Assembly: GCA_963169055.1 (NCBI GenBank)
Contig: CAUJFU010000117.1
Location: forward strand, 1-9,242
Direction of reading: 5' to 3'
Source: Myxococcota bacterium
Lineage (GTDB): Bacteria; Myxococcota_C; UBA6777
Length of the DNA: 9,242 nucleotides
Within the stretch, counting starts at the first letter, position 1; every line of letters begins with the position of its first letter. Made by a program: the position numbers and the translations under genes. Under the pieces are notes generated by a model, which had not been told where the DNA came from, did not search any database, and saw only the letters and a program-made list of their open reading frames with translations. This document shows positions 1-6,297 of this stretch, one piece after another.

Positions 1-2639
1 TGTGCGCTTGGATCGCGTTGGCAGGAGAGACCACTTTCGCAGAGCTTGGCTTCGGCGGCGTTGCAAGCAGCATCCTTTGCGACGGAAGTTCCGCAGTATC
101 CTGTGGTGCCGAGCCGCAAACAAGCCTTTCCACCATCACAAGCGGGATTGGCGAGATCGCAGGGCTTGACACAACGCGATCCGCTCGCATCAGACGCATT
201 CAAACAGCGCAAACCATCGGTACAACGGAGATGATCGGCGGCACGCACCAACGTCTCACAAGCCTCACCTTCTTGTGCTGTTCCCGCGATCACCAACGAA
301 GCCGCTGGTTGGCAGATATTGACCGATGCACCGCCAAGAGAAATCGCCTGACAACTCCCAAGCTCGGGAGGGCAGTCTTTTCCGCCGCGTTGGGGGTTGC
401 AGGTCAACAGGCACGCTCCCCCTGCTGCGGTTCCTTGGCTGTTGCGTAGCCCCACACAACGCGACAAAGCTGTCGTGATCGCGGTCCATGTTTTGCCGTC
501 ATCTTGGCTGAAAAACACCGTACCACCGTCGCCTGAGACCAAGACATTCGCCCCACGAAATGCCAAACCATACAACATCCGATTTTCAGGGAAGGTCGGT
601 TTGGCCCATGTACCCGCTTCGTCTCGCAAGAAAACGCCTGAGGCTCCCGACGCATAGGCTTTTCCAGACCCTACAGCCACCGCAAGGATCTCCGCCGTCG
701 TGCCTGAAGTATCCTTTTGCCAGTTTTGCCCGTCTGTGGTTGAAAGCAAAAGGCCGTTGGCTCCGCCGATCAGACCGATCTTTCCAGTTGCGGCCTTGTC
801 ACGGGCCAAAGCAACAGACCCGAGATCTTCGGTGACACCCGCAACCGTCACGGTAGTCCAGTTTTGACCCGCATCGGTTGAACGCACGATGGTTGCGGCA
901 GTTCCAACGATCATCCAAGCAGGACTTGGAGCAGTGCCTTGGTCGGATCCGACCGCAACCGCTTTCAACACCACACCGCTTGCCAGCCCAGCGATCGAAG
1001 CAGCTTGCCATGTTTTGCCTTGATCCGTCGAACGCAAGACCGTCTGCTTTGAACCGATGACAAGAGCGGCAGTCCCATCTTCGGAAAGCGCCACATCCAC
1101 AAAGTCCACTCCTGCGGGGATGACCGAAGAGACCACTTGTTTCCACGTCACACCGCTGTCTTCGGAACGCAAGATTACACCGCGCTCCCCCACCACCAAG
1201 ACCAACTGACCGGACTTTGCAGCCGCGATCCCGCGATACGCCACCGCACGCGGCGAAGCCGTCCGCTCCCACGCTGCACCCGCATTGGAAGACACAAAGA
1301 TCTCGCCCAATGCGCCCGTCGCAAGGACTTTTTGGTCGCTCAGCCACACAAGATCGTAAAGAGTCCCCGCCGACAAGACACCACACAGACGCGCAGAAGT
1401 CGCTGTGCCCAAAGAACAATCGGGCAAGCAGATCGCAGGAGTACCTTGCGATATCTGCAAAGCACGACTGCCCGTTGCACACGTCGTCTGATCATCCAAA
1501 ACACTCCCGCCCACAAGCGCTTTTTTACAGGCTCGCGTTGTACCCGAAACCACGTCGCAGCGCTCTCCTGCTTGGCAACCTGCATCGTTGGTGCAACGTG
1601 TCAAGCACCGCGCAGACAACGGAAAGCTCGCATCATCGGGGATGCACAGATCGTTGTTGCCTTTGCACTGTTTGCCGCCAAGACAAGCACCGCCCGTCTC
1701 GGATGCCTTAAAACAAAAAACACCCACGACATTCGAGCCATTAAACCCACGACAAACTTCGTCGGTCGCACAATCGGTTTGTGTACCGCATCGCTTTAAG
1801 CAACGCCCCAACACGCCCACCAGTTGGCTCGGAACACACGCCGCCCCCGCCTCGCAAGAATCTTCGACCGCACAAGCTTGTCCTGTTTTTCGGGCCGTCT
1901 TGCAAGCTTTGCTCGGTTGGTCTGCGGCAAGCACTTCGCAATTTTTCCCCGTCCCACAAGCGTTTGCGTCAGCACTACAATCTTTCTGACAAACCCAGTA
2001 GGTTCCTGTCGTTCCGTAACGCATACAAGTCAGCCCTTCTGCACAAGCCTGCGTGTTGGCGCAAGACTCGCCATCTCCGACTTGTTTGGCACAGACAAAG
2101 ATCCCCGTCGCTTGGCGGGTTTTGGTGTCGTAGGTTTCCGCACACCGCGTTCCCACCGGGCAGGCCGAAGGATTGTCTTTGGAACACTCTTTGAGACAAA
2201 TCCCCACAGGCTGCGGCGCTCCTTCTTCTGGGCTGGTTTGGCGAAGTTCCGCACACGCAAGGCCCGTTCCACAGCGATCATACCACCACGCCAAACGACG
2301 CGGATCACACGTCTGGCCTTCTTTGCGGATCGCGGGTGGCTCGGCTTCAACGATCGCTTCGGGCTGCGTTTCCACCTGTGCCTCGGGCTGCGATTCTTCA
2401 GCCCCCGCCTCAGGTGTCACTTCTGCCACAGGCTCGGTGACAGGTTCCACAACCGCCTCGGCAGGCTGCGATTCCTGCGGCTTTTCCGAAGGCTCCGAAC
2501 ACTTTCCATTCAAGCAGATCCGCCCCCCTGTACACTGCTGATCATTTTGGCACACAGCAGGCTCACCACACGCTTGCAACCACAAGCCGCACAACACCAC
2601 CACACCAAACACCCCAAACCATCGAACCCGACGCATCAT
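1..2639 (-). CDS. Cys-rich lipoprotein with central seven-repeat YCF48/BNR-like propeller (3' end missing)
   Basis: An open frame with no stop runs from ATG 2639 to the left edge (879 codons), so the C-terminus is missing. The start has AGGAGG 10 nt upstream. Residues 1-24 are a lipoprotein signal with lipobox LQAC (lipid Cys24). A four-Cys knob follows (C30, C36, C42, C47), then a Glu/Pro/Gln-rich spacer at about 50-103. Residues 105-420 are tandem Cys-rich modules with patterns such as C-x5-C-x5-C. Residues 441-722 hold seven repeats of the type G-x-x-G-x-[IV]-x-x-S-x-D-x-G-x-x-W, with Trp at 458, 500, 545, 595, 641, 679 and 719, typical of Asp-box (BNR/YCF48) propellers. Cys-rich modules resume at 729. 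I count 59 cysteines and none between 421 and 728. It is likely a surface or periplasmic lipoprotein. The function is unknown; binding of a ligand or partner by the propeller is inference. The gene is divergent from the thioredoxin cluster. Confidence 0.9.
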   Translation of the reverse strand, partial: MMRRVRWFGVFGVVVLCGLWLQACGEPAVCQNDQQCTGGRICLNGKCSEPSEKPQESQPAEAVVEPVTEPVAEVTPEAGAEESQPEAQVETQPEAIVEAEPPAIRKEGQTCDPRRLAWWYDRCGTGLACAELRQTSPEEGAPQPVGICLKECSKDNPSACPVGTRCAETYDTKTRQATGIFVCAKQVGDGESCANTQACAEGLTCMRYGTTGTYWVCQKDCSADANACGTGKNCEVLAADQPSKACKTARKTGQACAVEDSCEAGAACVPSQLVGVLGRCLKRCGTQTDCATDEVCRGFNGSNVVGVFCFKASETGGACLGGKQCKGNNDLCIPDDASFPLSARCLTRCTNDAGCQAGERCDVVSGTTRACKKALVGGSVLDDQTTCATGSRALQISQGTPAICLPDCSLGTATSARLCGVLSAGTLYDLVWLSDQKVLATGALGEIFVSSNAGAAWERTASPRAVAYRGIAAAKSGQLVLVVGERGVILRSEDSGVTWKQVVSSVIPAGVDFVDVALSEDGTAALVIGSKQTVLRSTDQGKTWQAASIAGLASGVVLKAVAVGSDQGTAPSPAWMIVGTAATIVRSTDAGQNWTTVTVAGVTEDLGSVALARDKAATGKIGLIGGANGLLLSTTDGQNWQKDTSGTTAEILAVAVGSGKAYASGASGVFLRDEAGTWAKPTFPENRMLYGLAFRGANVLVSGDGGTVFFSQDDGKTWTAITTALSRCVGLRNSQGTAAGGACLLTCNPQRGGKDCPPELGSCQAISLGGASVNICQPAASLVIAGTAQEGEACETLVRAADHLRCTDGLRCLNASDASGSRCVKPCDLANPACDGGKACLRLGTTGYCGTSVAKDAACNAAEAKLCESGLSCQRDPSA

Positions 2640-2649
2640 TTGACAAAAA

Positions 2650-2655
2650 CCTCCT
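2650..2655 (-). promoter_or_regulatory. Shine-Dalgarno for the Cys-rich propeller lipoprotein
   Basis: CCTCCT on the plus strand reads AGGAGG on the minus strand, a perfect ribosome binding site. The spacing is 10 nt to the ATG at 2639 and 13 nt to a second, adjacent ATG at 2636, so the first ATG is preferred. Confidence 0.8.
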
Positions 2656-2701
2656 GAGAAGACGCACCTTCTCCATCCCAAAACGGAGACAAGGATGGGT
2701 T

Positions 2702-2730
2702 GTTGTATGGTTTTTCTTTGCCTCGGTCAA
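2702..2730 (-). promoter_or_regulatory. Sigma70-like promoter for the minus-strand lipoprotein gene
   Basis: On the minus strand, TTGACC (2730-2725, 5/6 match to the -35 consensus) is followed after exactly 17 nt by TACAAC (2707-2702, 4/6 match to the -10). This would start transcription near 2695 and give a leader of about 56 nt before the ATG at 2639. Prediction from consensus only. Confidence 0.5.
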
Positions 2731-2783
2731 CCGTAGCCTTGCGATCCTTCTTGATGCTCGGTATGCGCCGATCTTCTGGCCGC

Positions 2784-2813
2784 TTGACAAGCCGCGCTTT
2801 TTCTTTCTACATT
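2784..2813 (+). promoter_or_regulatory. Sigma70-like promoter for the thioredoxin/barrel cluster
   Basis: A perfect TTGACA -35 (2784-2789) lies 18 nt before TACATT (2808-2813, 4/6 match to the -10). The predicted start near 2820 leaves a leader of about 110 nt before the ATG at 2933. It is divergent from the promoter at 2702-2730, with about 55 nt between the two -35 boxes. Confidence 0.45.
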
Positions 2814-2856
2814 GCCGCTTTATGCCGTAACGCGGAGGCAATCCCCCACGTCAAGC

Positions 2857-2871
2857 ATACGCTCTGCGTAT
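2857..2871. promoter_or_regulatory. Short perfect inverted repeat in the leader (possible operator or hairpin)
   Basis: ATACGC-TCT-GCGTAT is a perfect 6+6 bp inverted repeat with a 3-nt centre, lying between the predicted plus-strand promoter and the first gene of the cluster. It could be a repressor site or a small leader hairpin. At this size it could also be chance. Confidence 0.25.
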
Positions 2872-2932
2872 CCAAAAATGCTTGAAGCCACCTCGATACA
2901 TCCCTAACATCCGAACGAAACGAGACCTTGCC

Positions 2933-3727
2933 ATGAAACGTATCTGTTTTGTCTTTTCGATCACCCTTCTTTGGGCTGCGAGCCTCGCTTGCAGCCCCGC
3001 CAATAACCCCCTCCCCTGCAACCAAGATTACAACTGCGTCTCTGGCGAAAAGTGCTACCAAGGCTTTTGCACCCCCGCTGACAAAGTCCCCGTTGGCAAC
3101 ACCGAAACCACCACCGAAACCACCACCGAAACCACCAACACCCCCGACGGCGGAACCCCCGATGGCAGCGTCACCGAGACCGCTCCAGAAACCACCAACA
3201 ACCCCGAATCTACGCAAGAAACCACACCCAATCCCGTCGATTATCCCGCAGGCCCCTATGGTGCGGATGTTGGCGAGGTCAGCATCAATATCGATCTCGA
3301 AACCTGCGCAGATCCGAGCAAGCGCGTCAGCCTCAAACAATACTTCAAAGACAACGGCGTCAAAGTGCTTTACCTCAGCGTCCACACAGGCTGGTGTCCA
3401 AGCTGTAAGTCACAAGCCCAAACCCTCGAACCCATCTACCTAAAATACAAGGCCAAAGGTCTGATGGTGTGGAATATTATGACCGAAGACGCCAACGCAG
3501 GCGGCGGCAAGATCACCTCCCAATACTGCGTGGCTCACGGCGCACAATACAAATATACCTTCCCGCTCTTGCGCGACGAAGGCAGCACCCTCATGCGCAA
3601 GTTCTTCGACCGCAACGCCGTCCCCCTAACCATGCTGATCCGCACCTCCGACATGAAGATCATCTACAAACTCTCTGGCTCCATCCCCGATCGCATCGAA
3701 GGCTTAATCGCCACCGAACTCCAATAA
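2933..3727 (+). CDS. Thioredoxin-like lipoprotein with WCPSC active site
   Basis: 264 residues. A predicted lipoprotein signal ends at Cys20 (local sequence ASLAC, an imperfect lipobox because Leu is at -2 rather than -3). Next come the four-Cys knob C29, C35, C41, C46 (C-x5-C-x5-C-x4-C) and a Thr/Glu/Pro-rich stalk at about 55-102. From about residue 110 to the end is a thioredoxin/redoxin fold: a hydrophobic strand before the active site WCPSC (154-158), and a probable cis-proline at 231 in VPLTML. Extra cysteines are at 125 and 199. The family (TlpA/AhpC-TSA-like) carries out thiol-disulfide exchange outside the cytoplasm. The ATG at 2933 is preferred over the in-frame TTG at 2882 because only it puts the signal peptide at the N-terminus; no strong ribosome site is visible for either. 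It is the first gene of a four-gene same-strand cluster. Substrate unknown. Confidence 0.85.
   Translation: MKRICFVFSITLLWAASLACSPANNPLPCNQDYNCVSGEKCYQGFCTPADKVPVGNTETTTETTTETTNTPDGGTPDGSVTETAPETTNNPESTQETTPNPVDYPAGPYGADVGEVSINIDLETCADPSKRVSLKQYFKDNGVKVLYLSVHTGWCPSCKSQAQTLEPIYLKYKAKGLMVWNIMTEDANAGGGKITSQYCVAHGAQYKYTFPLLRDEGSTLMRKFFDRNAVPLTMLIRTSDMKIIYKLSGSIPDRIEGLIATELQ
3101..3136 (+). repeat. Three perfect 12-bp tandem repeats inside the thioredoxin stalk
   Basis: ACCGAAACCACC is repeated three times without change (3101-3112, 3113-3124, 3125-3136), encoding Thr-Glu-Thr-Thr units. The unit is a multiple of three, so gain or loss of copies would change stalk length without a frameshift. Confidence 0.85.
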
Positions 3728-3790
3728 CACGAAATCCGAAAGGAGTGTGCTCGGCACGTTGGGATGCTCTGCTGTAGACGCCCTGTTTTT

Positions 3791-3812
3791 GGGCAGCCAC
3801 GGGGGGCTGCCC
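3791..3812. repeat. REP-like GC-rich hairpin between the two thioredoxin genes
   Basis: GGGCAGCC (3791-3798) and GGCTGCCC (3805-3812) form a perfect 8-bp stem with a 6-nt loop in the 173-nt gap. No T-run follows on the plus strand (the T-run precedes it), so it is not a standard terminator. The form, a GC-rich inverted repeat ending in CCCCTACA, resembles interspersed extragenic palindromes I know from many environmental genomes. It may influence mRNA processing or partly uncouple the downstream genes. Confidence 0.55.
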
Positions 3813-3889
3813 CTACATCTTCCGTGTACACAATGGGCGGATTTCGTACAACTTTCCATCCATACCGACCATCCGCCGCTTTGCCCTCA

Positions 3890-3894
3890 AAGGA
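3890..3894 (+). promoter_or_regulatory. Shine-Dalgarno for the TlpA-like gene
   Basis: AAGGA lies 6 nt before the ATG at 3901. This supports the 3901 start over a shorter TTG start at 4021, which has no visible ribosome site. Confidence 0.55.
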
Positions 3895-3900
3895 TCAATC

Positions 3901-4584
3901 ATGCCACTTCGTGACCCGATGCTTCCGCCGCAAACGCTCCCGCCCGTTCTGCCCCATCGGTCGCTATCTTTGCAACCTGACCGATGCTCCCGTAGCCTGT
4001 TTTTGCAGACGGGCCGATGGTTGCGCAGTACAACAAAGATTGCACTCGTTTTCCTCGGACTGATGGGGTGGATCGGTTGTACAGGTACACAAACCAAGAC
4101 AGATGCCAACGCCCCCGCTGCAAGCAAGTTTGTGGCCCAAGAAGCGGCCCCTGCCCCGAGGTTTCAACTGCGCGATCTGCGCGGAGAGACCCACAGTCTC
4201 GATGCTTTGCGTGGAAAGGTCGTCTTGCTGAACTTTTGGGCGACATGGTGCGCGCCTTGCCTCAAAGAACTCCCGCATTTTCAAAAGATGCACGAACAAT
4301 ACAAAGCCCAAGGTCTAGAGATCGTCACCGTCAGCGTCGATGAAGCCCAAACAGTCGCCCAAGTCGGGCCGTTGATCAACCGCTACGGCTACAGCTTCCG
4401 CGTGCTGCTCGATACCGAAGGTCGCGTTGTCACGCAATACAACCCCAATCGGCACAATCCTTTTTCCGCCCTGATCGACCACAAAGGCAACCTGCGCATG
4501 ACCCACCAAGGCTACACCCCGGGCGATGAGATCGAGATGGAAAAAAAAGTCAAGCTCCTGCTCCAAGAAGCCGCAGCCAAGTAA
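3901..4584 (+). CDS. TlpA-like thiol-disulfide oxidoreductase, membrane-anchored (WCAPC)
   Basis: 227 residues from ATG 3901. Residues about 46-60 are a hydrophobic segment ending in WIGC (Cys60), a probable lipid anchor or transmembrane anchor. Residues 61-85 are a spacer, and 86-225 form a TlpA/ResA-type thioredoxin domain. It contains the strand VVLLNFWATWCAPC with active site W116-C117-A118-P119-C120, the family-typical C-x-x-E-x-P (CLKELP), and a probable cis-Pro187 in NPFSALID. It lacks the four-Cys knob of its neighbours. Such proteins usually reduce disulfides in the periplasm, fed by a DsbD/CcdA-type membrane reductase; none lies in this window. The first 40 residues are Pro/Arg/Ser-rich and unlike a signal peptide. 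A TTG at 4021 would give a clean 20-residue lipoprotein signal, so the start is uncertain. The stop codon directly abuts the barrel gene. Confidence 0.88.
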   Translation: MPLRDPMLPPQTLPPVLPHRSLSLQPDRCSRSLFLQTGRWLRSTTKIALVFLGLMGWIGCTGTQTKTDANAPAASKFVAQEAAPAPRFQLRDLRGETHSLDALRGKVVLLNFWATWCAPCLKELPHFQKMHEQYKAQGLEIVTVSVDEAQTVAQVGPLINRYGYSFRVLLDTEGRVVTQYNPNRHNPFSALIDHKGNLRMTHQGYTPGDEIEMEKKVKLLLQEAAAK

Positions 4585-6252
4585 ATGCGCACGATTCATC
4601 TCCCTTTCTTGGATAGACTTCATGGGGCGCGACTGGTTTGGCGTGTGCTGTGGGTGTGTTTCTGTGCGTGGGGATGGTCTGCAAGCGTGTGGGCCTTCAA
4701 CTTTCCGATCAAAAAGCCCCGTATCTCGATGGATATCAACCTATCCACGATCTTTGAGTACCACACGTACAACCCTGCCTCTCAGCGACCTGCCCACGCC
4801 TTCAACTACTTCGATCTCCAAAACCGCCTTGACCTCAAGGTTTCCGTCGATGACGTCAGTTTTGGTGGCCGCGTCGACACGTTCCACTTCTTTGGTGATG
4901 CTGCCCCTTGCCCGGCCAAATTCCCCAACTGTGCGGCGGCCTACATCCCCGAAAAACTCTTCCTCAACGTCCGAGTCGGTCGCTTCGAGTTCACCGCAGG
5001 CGATTATTATCTCACCGTGGGAAGAGGGATCGCGCTCGCCATCCGAAAGGTCGATACCTTCGGCATTGACACCACCTTGCGCGGCGCACGCGCCACTTAC
5101 CAACACGACGACTTCCAAGCCACCGTTGCAGGCGGCTTTACCAACACCAACAACTTTGAACCCGTTCAAGAGATCATCCTCGACGATCCCAACGACTTCG
5201 TCTTTGCCGTAGATGTTGAACAGCGTTTTCTCAAGCTGTTTCGATTGGCCGGCCACTACGTTTTTTCACGCATCGATCAGCGCGTCGTCGAAGCCAGCGG
5301 CGCTGAAAAAACACTGATCCGCACCACCTCCCACGTTGGCGGTGGGCGCATCACCTTTCCCCGCATCTTCGACAAGATGGATGTTTACGTTGAAGGGAAC
5401 TTCCAGATCGAAGACAACAACGGGCTTTATCGCGACCCGGGTTATGCCCTGTATTTCAACTACAACGGCTATTTTTTCCCCTTTACTGTCCAGCTTGAAG
5501 CCCAATGGTACTCGCGTTATCGCCTACAAAGCACCTTTGTGCAACGCTACAGCACCGTATCAACGCCTCCTGTGCTATATCTCAATCAGCCAAGTATGGA
5601 ACGCCCCGATCTCGATACCCAAGGCGACAACGCCAATTCCAAAGGCTTGCGCTTGCGCATTGATTACACCTTCCTCAATCGCGCCGCTGTCGTACACCTC
5701 AATTATCTATTCCGCTACGGATTTACCGACCGCGCCGATGCAGAGCAGCTCATGATCCACCATGCCTACGCAGGATTCGAATATCACGGCGATATCGTAC
5801 ATCTCAATCTCAGCGGTGGATGGCGGCACATCACAGGCTTTGAATATTGGCGGCTGATCCACGCAGACGCCGATATCTCGATCCGCTTTGCTCAAAAACA
5901 CGCCTTCGATATCGTCGGTCGCTACTGGAACAACGAACGCGGCGAATCCTTTTTGCCCGGTATCCCGATCGAACAGCAGATGCGCGCCTTCCATATCGTC
6001 GACGCACAGGTCGGCTACACCTTCTCTGGCATCGGAAGCCTCGCCTTCTTGTTTTCCTACACCAACGAAAGCAGCGACCTCAGCGTCCGACAACTCTATT
6101 ACGCCGTCGAAGCCAAGATCCTGCTTTCGCGCTTTGGCTTTCTCAAACTTTTTTATGGCAACGTGCGAGGCGGACTGCGCTGCGTTTCAGGCGTCTGCCG
6201 CATCTTCCCGCCCTTTGAGGGCTTCCGCACCGAGTTGCTTTTCCGTATATAA
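4585..6252 (+). CDS. Predicted outer-membrane beta-barrel protein, DUF6029-like
   Basis: 555 residues. The ATG follows the preceding TAA with no gap, so translation is probably coupled; no clear separate ribosome site is seen. Residues 1-37 look like a Sec signal (hydrophobic 18-36, likely cleavage after VWA at 37). The rest is rich in alternating polar/aromatic strands, e.g. around 268-310, 355-380, 395-415, 428-446 and 470-492, and ends RTELLFRI, as expected for an outer-membrane barrel. The segment GRFEFTAGDYYLTVGRGIAL (133-152) followed by LRGARATY, and the C-terminal C533-x4-C538 motif before FPPFEGF, recall DUF6029 proteins of Bacteroidota; this is my recognition and was not searched. 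Mature cysteines are few but paired (C109/C116 and C533/C538). That suggests structural or redox disulfides, which fits the adjacent thioredoxins. Possible roles are a porin, a transporter, or an anchor for the lipoproteins. Confidence 0.85.
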   Translation: MRTIHLPFLDRLHGARLVWRVLWVCFCAWGWSASVWAFNFPIKKPRISMDINLSTIFEYHTYNPASQRPAHAFNYFDLQNRLDLKVSVDDVSFGGRVDTFHFFGDAAPCPAKFPNCAAAYIPEKLFLNVRVGRFEFTAGDYYLTVGRGIALAIRKVDTFGIDTTLRGARATYQHDDFQATVAGGFTNTNNFEPVQEIILDDPNDFVFAVDVEQRFLKLFRLAGHYVFSRIDQRVVEASGAEKTLIRTTSHVGGGRITFPRIFDKMDVYVEGNFQIEDNNGLYRDPGYALYFNYNGYFFPFTVQLEAQWYSRYRLQSTFVQRYSTVSTPPVLYLNQPSMERPDLDTQGDNANSKGLRLRIDYTFLNRAAVVHLNYLFRYGFTDRADAEQLMIHHAYAGFEYHGDIVHLNLSGGWRHITGFEYWRLIHADADISIRFAQKHAFDIVGRYWNNERGESFLPGIPIEQQMRAFHIVDAQVGYTFSGIGSLAFLFSYTNESSDLSVRQLYYAVEAKILLSRFGFLKLFYGNVRGGLRCVSGVCRIFPPFEGFRTELLFRI

Positions 6253-6285
6253 GCAATCTGTTGAATGGACTTGATGGATCTTGTT

Positions 6286-6290
6286 GGAGG
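6286..6290 (+). promoter_or_regulatory. Shine-Dalgarno deciding the start of the small Cys-rich lipoprotein
   Basis: GGAGG lies 7 nt before the ATG at 6298. It selects this start over an in-frame ATG at 6265, which would put 11 extra residues, including two acidic ones, before the signal peptide. Confidence 0.8.
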
Positions 6291-6297
6291 TTTTGAT

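Noticed and set aside
799-1482. Minus-strand 227-codon frame inside the propeller region
   Set aside because: It is in a different frame from the uninterrupted 879-codon gene on the same strand, which has propeller repeats; this one has none.
1824-2657. Plus-strand 277-codon frame opposite the Cys-rich lipoprotein
   Set aside because: It is an Arg/Phe/Leu-rich shadow with no domain or ribosome site, antisense to the signal peptide and Cys modules of the real gene.
2882-2932. TTG at 2882 as start of the thioredoxin-like lipoprotein
   Set aside because: It would put 17 charged residues before the signal peptide and has no ribosome site; ATG 2933 gives a normal signal.
3101-3136. Short direct repeats considered as a CRISPR array
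   Set aside because: The units are 12 bp, contiguous without spacers, and encode an in-frame protein stalk.
2807-3385. Minus-strand 192-codon Gly/Phe-rich frame
   Set aside because: It is the reverse of the Thr/Pro-rich stalk of the thioredoxin-like gene; the Gly-rich repeat is only the complement of ACC and CCC codons.
3824-3831. Perfect 8-bp palindrome GTGTACAC in the gap before the TlpA-like gene
   Set aside because: It is too short to separate from chance and has no promoter boxes at proper spacing nearby.
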